DNA of 64,000 nt. Source: Psychromonas ingrahamii 37 (GTDB lineage: Bacteria; Pseudomonadota; Gammaproteobacteria; Enterobacterales; Psychromonadaceae). Each line of letters starts with the position of its first letter. Position 1 is the first letter of the stretch. The notes beneath the pieces are model-generated. The model had not been told where the DNA came from, searched no databases, and saw nothing but the letters and a program-made list of their open reading frames with translations. The position numbers and the translations under genes were made by a program. The stretch spans positions 1,116,001 through 1,180,000 of the forward strand of contig NC_008709.1 in the NCBI RefSeq assembly GCF_000015285.1, in the 5' to 3' direction. Below, piece after piece: positions 10,301 through 19,348 of this stretch.

Positions 10301-10600
10301 ATTGTATTGCAGGAAGCGGGTATTAACGCTCGCCTTGTTAATAAAGTACATGAAGGTCGTCCGCATATTCTGGATCGCACTAAAAATGGCGAATACACTT
10401 ACATGGTGAATACCACTGAAGGTCGTATTGCTATTGAAGATTCACGTCAACTGCGCCGTGCAGCGCTGCGTTATAAAGTAAATTATACGACTACTTTGAA
10501 GGGTGCATTTGCAACATGCCAGGCGCATCTTGCAGATCCGACGGCACCAGAGGCGACGGTCAACTCAGTACAAGAGTTACATAAACGCATAAACGGTTAA
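7370..10600 (+). CDS. carB: Carbamoyl-phosphate synthase large subunit
   Basis: CarB (1076 aa; E. coli 1073) makes carbamoyl phosphate from bicarbonate, ammonia and two ATP. The two homologous synthetase halves are visible: the first begins with [21 protein letters not shown], the second with [19 protein letters not shown], each with ATP-grasp signatures (for example [19 protein letters not shown] and [19 protein letters not shown]). A C-terminal MGS-like allosteric domain covers roughly the last 140 residues. It forms an operon with carA and ends in two successive hairpins. Confidence 0.98.
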   Translation: MPKRNDLKTILIIGAGPIIIGQACEFDYSGAQACKALKEEGYRVVLVNSNPATIMTDPDMADATYIEPIHWQVVEKIIAKERPCAILPTMGGQTALNCALELEAKGILAKYNVEMIGATADAIDKAEDRSRFDTAMKKIGLACPRAGIAHNMDEAYAVLDMVGFPCIIRPSFTMGGTGGGIAYNKEEFDDICTNGLDLSPTTELLIDESLIGWKEYEMEVVRDKNDNCIIVCAIENFDPMGIHTGDSITVAPAQTLTDKEYQLMRNASLAVLREIGVETGGSNVQFGINPEDGRMVLIEMNPRVSRSSALASKATGFPIARIAAKLAIGYTLDELQNDITGGKTPASFEPTIDYVVTKIPRFNFEKFSNSNDRLTTQMKSVGEVMAIGRNQQESLQKALRGLEVGADGFNPMVDLNDQGAKEKVLYELGEAGAERIWYIGDAFRLGMSIDEIYAITMIDKWFLVQIEDLILEEGKIAEGGLRGLDKAVLKRLKRKGFADSRIATVVGVTEAEVRKLRERFDLHPVYKRVDTCAAEFSSDTAYMYSTYDEECEANPTNNEKIMIIGGGPNRIGQGIEFDYCCVHAAMAMRADGYETIMVNCNPETVSTDFDTSDRLYFEPITLEDVLEIVRVEKPKGVIVQYGGQTPLKLARALEAAGVPIIGTSPEAIDRAEDRERFQQVVERLGLKQPENDTVTTLEQAVESAKHIGYPLVVRPSYVLGGRAMEIVYDEVDLRRYFKDAVSVSNESPVLLDRFLDDAIEVDIDAICDGTDVVIGAIMEHIEQAGVHSGDSACSLPAYTLSVEIQDEIRGYIRSLALELGVIGLMNTQLAVKDNEVYMIEVNPRAARTVPFVSKATGVPIAKIGASVMAGKTLKELGVTKEVIPPYFSVKEVVLPFNKFPGSDPILGPEMRSTGEVMGAGDTFAEAYAKAELGSIKDVPTIGRALISVRNSDKKRVAKLAKNLVELGYEIDATHGTMIVLQEAGINARLVNKVHEGRPHILDRTKNGEYTYMVNTTEGRIAIEDSRQLRRAALRYKVNYTTTLKGAFATCQAHLADPTAPEATVNSVQELHKRING

Positions 10601-10612
10601 TGTTAATTAAGC

Positions 10613-10635
10613 GAAGCGTTAACCGTTAACGCTTC
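10613..10635. other. Perfect 11-bp inverted repeat after carB
   Basis: GAAGCGTTAAC and GTTAACGCTTC are separated by a single base. It lies just before a strong terminator, so it may be a 3'-end stabilising hairpin or a protein-binding palindrome. Confidence 0.6.
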
Positions 10636-10643
10636 TTGCGTGA

Positions 10644-10683
10644 TAAAAAAAGGCTGAGCAATTAATTGCTCAGCCTTTTTTTA
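10644..10683. terminator. Bidirectional intrinsic terminator carB / DUF2062 gene
   Basis: A perfect stem (AAGGCTGAGCAAT with ATTGCTCAGCCTT) is flanked by an A run on the left and a T run on the right. It can therefore terminate the plus-strand carAB operon and the convergent minus-strand DUF2062 gene. Confidence 0.92.
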
Positions 10684-10788
10684 TGCATAAAATTAATAGC
10701 AAAGACTAAAACATTATTTTATGTCTCGTTAGCAGATATTTTATCCCGCATTAATGAAAAAAATCAATGGACTTGCAGATTACCGGGG

Positions 10789-11298
10789 TTATTTTTTATT
10801 TCTGCGTTGCCATTTTTTGGTAACAGTAAAACGCCAAAAAGCACGAAATAGGAAATACCCCAAAAAGGCACTTATACTGCCAAGGAGCAGTGCACCTAGA
10901 AACAGTGGTGGGGCGATGGTTTCAAAAGTTGCACATAACCAGCTATAAGATAATTCAAAGTTAAAATGCTGCACAGGCAGATGCATGATATAAGCCCCTA
11001 AACGGTAAGCGCCATAAAATAACGGCCCCATCGTCAGCGGGTTTGAAAGCCAAACTAAGGCAACGGATAAAGGCAGGTTAACCGTAAATATAATGGCGAT
11101 AGCAGCGGCTAAGAACATCTGGAAAGGAATGGGTATCCAGGCACAAAAGAGACCAACAGCCACTGCACCTGCTGCACTGCGGCGGTTTAAGTGCCATAGA
11201 TTGGGATTATGCAGCATTTCGCCAAAATGCCTAAGGTGAGGATGTGCTTTTAACGTTTCAGGTTTTGGAGTAAAACGTTTAAGAAATTTTTTTGGCAT
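10789..11298 (-). CDS. DUF2062 membrane protein
   Basis: This 169-residue integral membrane protein has the DUF2062 pattern: a basic N terminus (PKKFLKRFTPKPE), then hydrophobic segments around residues 40-75, 78-105 and 130-155 with the family-like motifs FCAWIPIPFQMFLA and LSNPLTMGPLFYGAYRLG. The molecular function of the family is unknown. It is divergent from comEC, with 28 bp between the two starts. Confidence 0.85.
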   Translation of the reverse strand: MPKKFLKRFTPKPETLKAHPHLRHFGEMLHNPNLWHLNRRSAAGAVAVGLFCAWIPIPFQMFLAAAIAIIFTVNLPLSVALVWLSNPLTMGPLFYGAYRLGAYIMHLPVQHFNFELSYSWLCATFETIAPPLFLGALLLGSISAFLGYFLFRAFWRFTVTKKWQRRNKK

Positions 11299-11326
11299 AT
11301 AATTAAGGTTTACTTAAATGGATTGA

Positions 11327-13723
11327 ATGACAATGCGTCTATTATTGTGGCTGTCAATTATTGTTTTTATATCAAGCCTATTTTGGCCACGATTATTAGA
11401 CAATAACGAGATAATATTTTGTGGCGTTTTATTTATTTCTTTAATGTTGATTCCGCGCCTGCGTATTCTCGCGGTTATTCCATTTTTTGCTGTCTATTTC
11501 TCACTTTATACTTCTTTAGCATTAACGGGAAGTTTTTTTGCTTTTCAACCCGTGACTAATCTCCCCTTTTCAAACTCAGCCCCCCTGCAGGCTTCTGTCG
11601 ATGGGCGAAACCATAGCATAGTTGTGCAAATTAAATCCTTAATCAGTGATCAAAATAGAGGATATTTTCGCGCTAAGTTAGTTGAACTTGATGGGCATCA
11701 CTTAAGTTACTCTCCTTTATTGGAAATGCGCTGGTACGCACCGACAGTAAAGGTACAGGAAAACGAAAGACATCTCTTTAAAGTGCGTTTTAAACCTATT
11801 TATGGACGCGCTAATCCGGCAGGATTTGATCAGCAAAAATACAAGTACTCTGAACATATTGGCTACCAGGCTATTATAAAGTCGCATATTAAAAAGCAAA
11901 AATCTGCTTTCTCCTTAAGAGCTTATTTATATGAAAGGGTGTTAAATCTTTCCGACTCTTTAAACAACCAAGGCGCTATTCTAGCCTTATCTTTTGCAGA
12001 TAAATCACTAATAAAATCAGCGCAAAAAGCGTTAATTCAACAGTTGGGCATTGCTCATCTGTTCGCTATTTCAGGTTTACATATTAGCCTGTTTTTTTCC
12101 TGTATTTATTTATGCGTGGCTTATTTTACTCAGCGTTTTTTCCCCAAGAAATACCTTGGCTGGTTTTCTTGGCGATTTGTAAACTTAACGGCGTTACTCG
12201 GGGCATTTTTATATGCTTATTTAGCCGGTTTTTCCTTACCGACTCAGCGTGCATTTTTAATGTTGTTATTTGCAGTTTGTATTTTATCAATGAAACGAAA
12301 GTGCAGTTTGATCGATCTATTAGGCCTGACATTTTTTATGATTTTATTATGGGATCCTTTGGCGCTACTCAGTTTAAGCTTGTGGTTATCTTATGTGGCA
12401 GTATGTTTAATATTAATTGTTTTATGGCATTTTCCTCAATTTAAAAACAGGGAAGAAAAAAATGGTGAGATTTTTGGATTTACAAAAATAAAACATTATT
12501 TTAAATTTTTACTGCTTATTCAGTTCTCTTTGAGTCTGTTAATGTTACCTATTCAGCTATTAAGTTTTTCATCTTTTTCAATGCTAGCGCCGTTTATTAA
12601 TCTGCTAGCGGTGCCACTTTTTTCACTGTTAATTATTCCTATTACTTTATTAGCGGTTGTTTTTTCGGTTGTGCATCAACCAATCGCAGTGCTGTTATTT
12701 ACCATTGCAGATCGTTTGATCAGTTATTTTTTTATTGTGTTTGAGCAAGCAAAATTTGCCTATCTGTCCTTTTCCTATGATCAGGGGAGTTTACTTATCT
12801 TTTTTGTTGTTTTAATTGTAGTGCTTTATATTCTATTTAAACTACAGCATGTTAATGCTCGCCTCAGTTATTTTTTTACTTTTATATTACTCTCATCGGT
12901 TTTATTATTATTATGGTCAGAAAAACAAAATAAATCTCACGATTGGCAGGTCGAGATCCTAGACATAGGGCAGGGGTTGTCAGTGTTAGTCAAAAGCCAA
13001 GGACAAAGCCTACTCTATGATACCGGTCCTCGTTATCCGTCAGGATTTACCACTGCTGCTGTTGAGACGCTGCCCTATTTACACTCTATTGGCATTGAAC
13101 GATTAGATTATTTTGTGATAAGTCACAGTGATATTGACCATGCGGGTGGCGCGGATATCATTAACCGCGCTTTTCTGCCTGAATATATACTGGTAGGCGA
13201 GCCGTTAGCGCCTCCAGCACTGCAAAATGAAAAAACGATATTGTGCCGTGCAGGCATGAAATGGTCATTAGGTTCACTGTCAGTAAAAGTGCTATCACCC
13301 TTAAAGACGGGTACAAACAATAATAATAACTCTTGTGTTTTACGTATTGATGATGGTAATTATTCACTTTTATTGACGGGAGATATTGAAAAAAAACAAG
13401 AGATTAAGTTAATTGTACAATATAGAGGGGATTTAAAAAGTACGATTTTGCTTGCCCCTCATCATGGAAGTCGACATTCATCAACCAACGCCTTTATTAA
13501 AACCGTCGCGCCACAGTGGGTTGTTTTCAGTGCTGGATTTATGAATCGATGGGGATTTCCAGCAGCAGAGGTAAAGTTACGTTATCAAGATCAAAATGTT
13601 AGAATGGTAAACAGCGGTTTGAATGGGTTTATTCGTTTTAAAATAACAACAGATAACATTATCATGCAAACATATCGAGAAGATCTTGCCCCTTATTGGT
13701 ATCATCACTCTTTTTCTCTCTAA
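11327..13723 (+). CDS. comEC: DNA internalization protein ComEC/Rec2
   Basis: This 798-residue polytopic inner-membrane protein is the channel that carries single-stranded DNA into the cytoplasm during natural transformation. A DUF4131-like N-terminal region is followed by the Competence domain (diagnostic LFAISGLHISLF near residue 243) and a C-terminal metallo-beta-lactamase-like domain with an intact metal motif (HSDIDH, residues 600-605; LLTGDIE; APHHGSRHSS). The gene is full length and upstream of msbA by 19 bp, the order seen in many gammaproteobacteria. The ATG at 11327 is followed by a second ATG two codons later. Confidence 0.95.
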   Translation: MTMRLLLWLSIIVFISSLFWPRLLDNNEIIFCGVLFISLMLIPRLRILAVIPFFAVYFSLYTSLALTGSFFAFQPVTNLPFSNSAPLQASVDGRNHSIVVQIKSLISDQNRGYFRAKLVELDGHHLSYSPLLEMRWYAPTVKVQENERHLFKVRFKPIYGRANPAGFDQQKYKYSEHIGYQAIIKSHIKKQKSAFSLRAYLYERVLNLSDSLNNQGAILALSFADKSLIKSAQKALIQQLGIAHLFAISGLHISLFFSCIYLCVAYFTQRFFPKKYLGWFSWRFVNLTALLGAFLYAYLAGFSLPTQRAFLMLLFAVCILSMKRKCSLIDLLGLTFFMILLWDPLALLSLSLWLSYVAVCLILIVLWHFPQFKNREEKNGEIFGFTKIKHYFKFLLLIQFSLSLLMLPIQLLSFSSFSMLAPFINLLAVPLFSLLIIPITLLAVVFSVVHQPIAVLLFTIADRLISYFFIVFEQAKFAYLSFSYDQGSLLIFFVVLIVVLYILFKLQHVNARLSYFFTFILLSSVLLLLWSEKQNKSHDWQVEILDIGQGLSVLVKSQGQSLLYDTGPRYPSGFTTAAVETLPYLHSIGIERLDYFVISHSDIDHAGGADIINRAFLPEYILVGEPLAPPALQNEKTILCRAGMKWSLGSLSVKVLSPLKTGTNNNNNSCVLRIDDGNYSLLLTGDIEKKQEIKLIVQYRGDLKSTILLAPHHGSRHSSTNAFIKTVAPQWVVFSAGFMNRWGFPAAEVKLRYQDQNVRMVNSGLNGFIRFKITTDNIIMQTYREDLAPYWYHHSFSL

Positions 13724-13742
13724 TAGAAGTACTTGGTGAATC

Positions 13743-15494
13743 ATGGAACATAAAGAAGTAAATAGTTGGCTGGTTTTTAAGCGTTTACTGGGATACGTTA
13801 AAGAGTTTAAATTGGGCTTAGTGGCTGCCATTATCGCAATGATTGGTTATGCCGTTGTCGACACTGCTTTTATCTACTCAATAAAGCCCCTGATGGATAA
13901 AGGGTTGACCGGGCAGAGTCCTGAAATCTTAACTTTTATGCCCATTTTTGTGATTTTAATTATTGCGGCAAGGGGAGTGGTTGCCTTCGTTAGTTCATAC
14001 TGCATGTCGTGGGTAGGCACACATGTGGTCATGAAATTACAACGTGAGTTATTTAGCCATTTAATAGCGTTACCTATCAGCTTTTTTGATAAAACCAATA
14101 CCGGTGACTTGCTCTCTAAAATCACCTACGACGCTAATCAGGTAACGTCAGCCTCAACCAAAGCCTTGATAAAAATATTCCGTGACGGCGCGACTATTAT
14201 AGCTTTGGTCGGACTGATGTTTATACAAAGCTGGCAGTTATCATTAGTTTTCTTTTTGGTTGCGCCGATCGTGGGGATTGCGATTAGCGTGGTCAGTAAA
14301 CGTTTTCGTAAAATCAGTAAAAATTTACAAGATGCAATGGGTTCAGTGACAACGGCTTCAGAGCAGATGTTAAAAGGTCATAAAGAAGTGTTAATGTTTG
14401 GCGGCCAAAAAGTTGAAAATGAAAAGTTTAATCAGGTCAGTAATTCTGTTCGCTCTCAAAATATGAAAATGGCCAGCGCACAGGCGATAAGTACTCCTGT
14501 AGTACAAACCCTCGCCTCTTTTGCTTTAGCCTTTATTTTGTTTCTGGCAACCAAACCTTCAATTATTAATGACTTAACCCCGGGTACCTTTATTGTTATT
14601 ATTTCTTCTATGATGGCATTAATGAAACCGCTAAAAGTCATTACCGAGGTGGTGGGTGATATACAGCGTGGTATTGCTGCCAGTGTGAGTTTATTCAAAG
14701 TATTAGATACAACTTCTGCGCTAGATTCCGGCACTAAAGTGATTAAACGTGCCAAGGGTGATATTGAACTAAAGAATATTGTATTTACCTACCCAACGAC
14801 CGAAAAACCTGCTTTAAACAATATTAGTTTTAAGGTCAAGGCGGGGGAAACTTTTGCCTTAGTTGGGCGTTCAGGCAGTGGCAAATCCACCATTGCCAAT
14901 TTATTAACCCGTTTTTACGATATTGATAGCGGTGTGATCACTATCGATGGTGTCAATATTCAAGAATACACCCTTGCCTCGTTACGCGATCAAGTGGCGA
15001 TAGTTTCACAAAGTGTGCATCTGTTTAACGATACTATTGCTAATAATATCGCTTATGCCAGCGACGGTAAATTTACCCGGGAAGATATTATCAAAGTGTC
15101 TGAAACCGCCAATGCGATGGAGTTTATTAAGCAGTTTCCAAATGGATTAGACACTGTTATTGGTGAAAATGGTGCTTTGTTGTCGGGCGGGCAACGTCAA
15201 CGATTGGCCATTGCACGTGCATTATTGCGTGATGCACCCATTTTAATTCTTGATGAAGCTACCTCCGCGTTAGATTCGGAATCTGAACGCCATATTCAAG
15301 CGGCACTTGATATATTACAAAAAGACAGAACTTCTATTGTTATTGCGCATCGTTTATCAACCATTGAACATGCCGATCAAATTTTAGTGATTGATGATGG
15401 TAGCGTCGTCGAGCGTGGTACGCATGCAGAGCTTATTGAGAAAAAAGCGATTTATCACAGCCTTAGCAAAATTCAAGCGTCTGGAGAGTTATAA
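13743..15494 (+). CDS. msbA: Lipid A export ATP-binding/permease protein
   Basis: MsbA (583 aa) is the homodimeric ABC flippase that moves lipid A-core across the inner membrane. The N-terminal half holds six transmembrane helices. The nucleotide-binding domain has Walker A GRSGSGKST (about residue 375), a Q-loop (VSQSVHLFND), signature LSGGQRQR (about 480), Walker B ILILDEATSALD (about 500) and the switch His in IVIAHRLST. Its last base overlaps the lpxK start, indicating translational coupling. Confidence 0.97.
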   Translation: MEHKEVNSWLVFKRLLGYVKEFKLGLVAAIIAMIGYAVVDTAFIYSIKPLMDKGLTGQSPEILTFMPIFVILIIAARGVVAFVSSYCMSWVGTHVVMKLQRELFSHLIALPISFFDKTNTGDLLSKITYDANQVTSASTKALIKIFRDGATIIALVGLMFIQSWQLSLVFFLVAPIVGIAISVVSKRFRKISKNLQDAMGSVTTASEQMLKGHKEVLMFGGQKVENEKFNQVSNSVRSQNMKMASAQAISTPVVQTLASFALAFILFLATKPSIINDLTPGTFIVIISSMMALMKPLKVITEVVGDIQRGIAASVSLFKVLDTTSALDSGTKVIKRAKGDIELKNIVFTYPTTEKPALNNISFKVKAGETFALVGRSGSGKSTIANLLTRFYDIDSGVITIDGVNIQEYTLASLRDQVAIVSQSVHLFNDTIANNIAYASDGKFTREDIIKVSETANAMEFIKQFPNGLDTVIGENGALLSGGQRQRLAIARALLRDAPILILDEATSALDSESERHIQAALDILQKDRTSIVIAHRLSTIEHADQILVIDDGSVVERGTHAELIEKKAIYHSLSKIQASGEL

Positions 15495-16456
15495 TGCCAT
15501 TTTGGTACCGCCCTGTTACTTGGGCGTGGTTACTTTTGCCACTGGCTTTACTGTTTAAAATGATCAGTTTCTGCCGCCGCTTGGCTTATCAAAAAGGTTT
15601 TTTTAAACGTTATAAAAGTAAGTTACCTGTTATTATCGTCGGTAATATTTCTGTTGGTGGTAACGGTAAAACACCTTTTGTTATCTGGTTATGCGAAATG
15701 CTAATCACGGTGGGTTACAAACCCGCCGTGATTAGTCGCGGTTATGGCGGAAAAAGCAACCATTATCCGTTGCTTGTGGGCGATCATATTAAGGGCCATG
15801 AGGCGGGTGATGAGCCGGTCTTAATCCATAAACGCCTGGGGATTCCTGTGGTGGTTGATCCAAACCGTAAAAATGCAGTTAAATATATCGAGCAGCATTT
15901 TTTGGCTGATATCATTATTAGCGATGATGGATTGCAGCATTATGCATTACAACGAGATATTGAAATTGTTATTGTTGACGGCAAGCGCCGTTTTGGTAAC
16001 CAGCACCTGATGCCGATCGGTCCATTGCGGGAAAACCTATCACGTTTAAACAGTGTTGATTTTGTCGTTAATAATGGAGGACAGCAGGTTAATGAAATAA
16101 CGATGTTGTTAAAGGCACAAAACTGTCAACGTGTTGATGGAGAAACGGCACAACTTAGCAGCGGTGTTCAAGTCAACGCTTGTGCGGCGATTGGTTATCC
16201 GCAACGATTTTTTGATACGCTTAACCAGCAGCAGTTTGAAATATTAAAAGCCGTCGGTTTTAATGATCATCATGCCTTTTCAAAAGATGATTTTACTCAA
16301 TTTGAAGCGTCTATTCCGCTGTTAATGACAGAAAAAGACGCTGTTAAATGCACTGATTTTGCACAGCCAAATTGGTGGTATTTACCTGTTTCAGCCGAAT
16401 TTTCGGCGGGCTTTGAACAACAATTATTAAATAGGATTAAGGAAATAAAATGTTAG
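15494..16456 (+). CDS. lpxK: Tetraacyldisaccharide 4'-kinase
   Basis: LpxK phosphorylates the 4' position of the lipid A disaccharide precursor at the inner membrane, giving lipid IVA. The 320-aa protein has a hydrophobic N-terminal anchor ([15 protein letters not shown]) and the P-loop [13 protein letters not shown]. Further family motifs are [23 protein letters not shown] and the C-terminal LMTEKDAVK. The start codon overlaps the msbA stop and the end overlaps the next ORF by 7 bp. Confidence 0.96.
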   Translation: MPFWYRPVTWAWLLLPLALLFKMISFCRRLAYQKGFFKRYKSKLPVIIVGNISVGGNGKTPFVIWLCEMLITVGYKPAVISRGYGGKSNHYPLLVGDHIKGHEAGDEPVLIHKRLGIPVVVDPNRKNAVKYIEQHFLADIIISDDGLQHYALQRDIEIVIVDGKRRFGNQHLMPIGPLRENLSRLNSVDFVVNNGGQQVNEITMLLKAQNCQRVDGETAQLSSGVQVNACAAIGYPQRFFDTLNQQQFEILKAVGFNDHHAFSKDDFTQFEASIPLLMTEKDAVKCTDFAQPNWWYLPVSAEFSAGFEQQLLNRIKEIKC

Positions 16457-16629
16457 ACATTAAATTACTTGATATTATCGCCTGTCCATTATGCAAAGGT
16501 AAGTTAAGTTATAAAAAAAACAGCAATGAACTTATTTGTAAGTTTGATCATCTTGCCTACCCCGTTATTGACGGGATCCCTGCTCTGTTGAAAGTCAAAG
16601 CGCGTACCATCTCGTCCGATGAGGAGTAA
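16450..16629 (+). CDS. Trm112/YcaR-family small zinc-ribbon-like protein
   Basis: This 59-residue ORF matches YcaR (Trm112-like, UPF0434): it starts [19 protein letters not shown] and continues through [12 protein letters not shown]. The CPLC pair is kept. The ATG overlaps the lpxK stop by 7 bp, and kdsB begins one base after its own stop codon. The lpxK-ycaR-kdsB order is the same as in E. coli. Its exact role is unproven; Trm112 proteins elsewhere act as methyltransferase partners. Confidence 0.92.
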   Translation: MLDIKLLDIIACPLCKGKLSYKKNSNELICKFDHLAYPVIDGIPALLKVKARTISSDEE

Positions 16630-16630
16630 T

Positions 16631-17398
16631 ATGTCATTTATTGTCGTGATACCCGCGCGTTATCATTCAACGCGTTTACCGGCTAAACCGCTGCTTGATA
16701 TTTTAGGGCAAACCATGATTGAGCGGGTGACTAACCAAGCTTTAAAAAGTGGCGCCAAACAAGTTATCGTGGCGACCGATGATCAGCGCATTGTTGATGC
16801 TTTAAAGCATCTTAACGAGATTGATGTGTGCATGACATCCAAGGATCATCAGTCCGGCACGGATCGTTTAGCTGAGGTTTGCCAGCAATTTAAATTGGCC
16901 GATGATGAGATAATAGTCAATGTGCAGGGAGATGAACCCTTAATTCCCCCATCCGTCATTATACAGGTTGCGACTAACCTGCAGCAAAACAGTGCTGCTA
17001 GTGTGGCAACATTAAGTGCACCGATTGAAGACGTTGCCGATGTTTTTAATACTAATGCCGTAAAAGTGGTTTGTGATAAAAATAATATGGCGTTATATTT
17101 CAGTCGCGCCACCATTCCATGGAATCGTGATGATTTCAGTGTCGAAAATCAGGCTGAAAAATCCGTAGATTTTACTGCTTTACAACGTCATATTGGTATT
17201 TATGCCTACCGCGCTAGTTTTCTCAGGCAGTATGCAACGTTATCCGTTTCACCGCTGGAACTGCTCGAGAAGCTGGAGCAGCTGCGTGTATTATGGCATG
17301 GTTTTAAAATTCACGTTGAGCAGGCAAATAAAATCCCACCACCTGGAATCGATACTCAGGATGATTTGCAGCGTGTTATTGATTGTTTATCGCACTAG
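16631..17398 (+). CDS. kdsB: 3-deoxy-manno-octulosonate cytidylyltransferase
   Basis: KdsB activates Kdo as CMP-Kdo for lipopolysaccharide inner core assembly in the cytosol. The start at 16631 (255 aa) is chosen over an in-frame ATG at 16619 because GAGGAG at 16621-16626 is an ideal ribosome binding site for it and the protein then begins [16 protein letters not shown], as in the family. The nucleotide-binding motif RLPAKPL, the NVQGDEP motif and GIYAYR are present. It completes the lipid A/Kdo operon started by msbA. Confidence 0.97.
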   Translation: MSFIVVIPARYHSTRLPAKPLLDILGQTMIERVTNQALKSGAKQVIVATDDQRIVDALKHLNEIDVCMTSKDHQSGTDRLAEVCQQFKLADDEIIVNVQGDEPLIPPSVIIQVATNLQQNSAASVATLSAPIEDVADVFNTNAVKVVCDKNNMALYFSRATIPWNRDDFSVENQAEKSVDFTALQRHIGIYAYRASFLRQYATLSVSPLELLEKLEQLRVLWHGFKIHVEQANKIPPPGIDTQDDLQRVIDCLSH

Positions 17399-17406
17399 GA
17401 AACGCA

Positions 17407-18345
17407 ATGAAAACTAACATGTTATTTATTTTAGGGCTGAGTTTTTTGCTTCTCGCCTGCGGAGACGAGCGTCCCGAAAAACTTCAGGCTAATACTCGAA
17501 CAGCCGAATATTTAACAACTAATCTGGGCGAAAATCTTGATACAAAGGCATTAGCTAATGCGGCTATTTTAAGTGAATATGCAAGACTGTTAAGTGAAGA
17601 TAAACCGCAACTTAAACCTTTATTAACTGCATTAAGTCGTGATGCAACGCGCCAAGGGCCTATGTATCAAGGTCTGCTGCAGCGTTTAAAAACCCTTAAA
17701 GAGCAGCCTCAGGTACTGGGCGATATTGAGGCGCAGCTATTTGAAAGTGAAAATCTTATTGCAGCATCGGATCCGGCTTTATTTAATGATGCCTTATCGG
17801 ATCCCATTAATGTGATTGCTGATCTGTCCCAAGGAGAATTAGCCCGGGTTAATGCCATCAGCAAGCAGCAGAGTCTGCAGGCAAATGCGGCTGCAGATAA
17901 TGGCGCTGGCAGTCAGTTAGTGGGTAATCCCGGTTACGGGCAATGGCAAACTAATAGTGGCGGTACCTCATTTTGGCAGTGGTATGGCATGTACTCCATG
18001 TTTTCAGCTCTTTCCCCAAACCGCACTCGCTATGATAGCTGGTCATCACGCCGAGATTACAGTTATTATAATGATGTAGGCCGTAACCGTTATACCTCAC
18101 CACAACAAGTAAAATCTCAGGATAATTTAGCCGCCAGAACCAAAAAAAAATTTGCCAATAAGGGCGGTTTTCGAAGCCCCTATGCAAAATCTAAAACGGG
18201 GGCAAGCCGTATGTCGACTTCCAGTCGTCAGGCGCAGCAAACAACCTCTTTTGCGGGAAAGTCTAGTTACTCAAAAGCAAAGTCATCGAGCAGTTTTAGA
18301 AATAGCAAAACAACGACCTCTCGCGGTATAAGTCGCGGAAAATAA
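17407..18345 (+). CDS. Lipoprotein of unknown function with Ser/Arg/Lys-rich tail
   Basis: The ATG at 17407 follows AGGAAACGCA and gives a 312-aa protein with a lipoprotein signal (LLLACG, Cys18 as the lipidated residue). Residues about 20-150 look helical. A Trp/Tyr/Ser-rich segment (FWQWYGMYSMFSAL) follows, then a strongly basic, Ser/Thr-rich low-complexity tail ending SRGISRGK. I do not recognise a domain. Layout and position next to a DUF350 gene resemble E. coli YjfM (DUF1190), which neighbours YjfL (DUF350); this is an analogy, not a detected homology. The DUF350 gene starts 12 bp downstream. Confidence 0.75.
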   Translation: MKTNMLFILGLSFLLLACGDERPEKLQANTRTAEYLTTNLGENLDTKALANAAILSEYARLLSEDKPQLKPLLTALSRDATRQGPMYQGLLQRLKTLKEQPQVLGDIEAQLFESENLIAASDPALFNDALSDPINVIADLSQGELARVNAISKQQSLQANAAADNGAGSQLVGNPGYGQWQTNSGGTSFWQWYGMYSMFSALSPNRTRYDSWSSRRDYSYYNDVGRNRYTSPQQVKSQDNLAARTKKKFANKGGFRSPYAKSKTGASRMSTSSRQAQQTTSFAGKSSYSKAKSSSSFRNSKTTTSRGISRGK

Positions 18346-18357
18346 GGCTAAAAAAAT

Positions 18358-19257
18358 ATGAATGAATTAATGGCAACATTAGAGCAAAACGGCAGTTTGG
18401 TCATTTACTTATTAATTGATATGGCAGTTGCGATTCTTTTATTAGGCGGAATTCGTTATACCATGGGGTTTATCGGTAATATTAACACCAAAAATGAGTT
18501 AGCGATAAATGACAACTTTGCCTACGGTATCAGTCTTGCGGGTAGCGTGGCGGCCATGGGCATTGCCTTAAGTGGCGCCATTACGGGAGAGTTGGCCGGC
18601 TCCTATTCGGTCGAGCTAATAGGCATGCTAACCTACGGATTGATTGGATTATTATTGATCAAAGCGGGACGATATATTCACGATAAATTTGCCTTACCTG
18701 ATTTTGATAAACAGGAGCAAATTCTACAAAGAAATATTCCTGTTGGGCTGGTCGATGCTGCTTCAGTTATTGCTACTGCGATTGTAGTCCGTGCCGCACT
18801 GCTGTGGGCCGAGGGATTGGGGATTAAAACCTTTGTCGCCATTTTCTGTGCGTGGATAATTTCACAAATTATGCTGGTTATGATTACTCGAATCTTTGAA
18901 TGGCGATTTTCTCAAAATAATGCTATTAGCTTTCAGACAACCTTAGAAAAAGGGCATATGGCTTTAGCTATTCGTTACTCCGGGTATTTGATTTCAACTG
19001 CCATGTCAGTCACTGCGGCAAGTTATTTTGTGGTCTACGATGCGCAATCTGTATGGGCAGGTATAACACAATGGACAATTATGAGTGTTATTTTGATGTT
19101 GGCATTAACATTATTAACCACCGTTGCTAAGTTTATCGTCCTGTGGGGAATAAACCGCCGCGAAGAGGTGGAAGATCAGGATAATATTGGTATTGCCACG
19201 GTCGAGTTGACCACCTCTTTTGCCATCGCATTATTACTGATGGCATTAATGGCCTGA
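18358..19257 (+). CDS. DUF350 (YjfL-like) integral membrane protein
   Basis: This 299-aa protein has about eight hydrophobic segments. It appears to contain two tandem DUF350 units, each with a conserved Asn/Gly-containing first helix pair (for example DNFAYGISLAGSVAAMG in the first unit and GHMALAIRYSGYLISTAMS in the second). The biochemical role of DUF350 is unknown. In several bacteria it co-occurs with spermidine-synthase-like and other polyamine-related genes, as here. A terminator follows at 19305. Confidence 0.85.
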   Translation: MNELMATLEQNGSLVIYLLIDMAVAILLLGGIRYTMGFIGNINTKNELAINDNFAYGISLAGSVAAMGIALSGAITGELAGSYSVELIGMLTYGLIGLLLIKAGRYIHDKFALPDFDKQEQILQRNIPVGLVDAASVIATAIVVRAALLWAEGLGIKTFVAIFCAWIISQIMLVMITRIFEWRFSQNNAISFQTTLEKGHMALAIRYSGYLISTAMSVTAASYFVVYDAQSVWAGITQWTIMSVILMLALTLLTTVAKFIVLWGINRREEVEDQDNIGIATVELTTSFAIALLLMALMA

Positions 19258-19304
19258 GCAACGAACCGACAGCTGACAGCTTTCAGCTAAGCGCTTATTT
19301 AATT

Positions 19305-19329
19305 GGTCATCTTTTGATGGCCTTTTTTT
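19305..19329 (+). terminator. Terminator after the DUF350 gene
   Basis: GGTCATC and GATGGCC pair (one G-U) around TTTT and are followed by seven T. It separates the lipoprotein-DUF350 pair from the aminopropyltransferase gene, which must be expressed by read-through or its own promoter. Confidence 0.75.
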
Positions 19330-19348
19330 ATCCCCGTTAGAGAAAAAT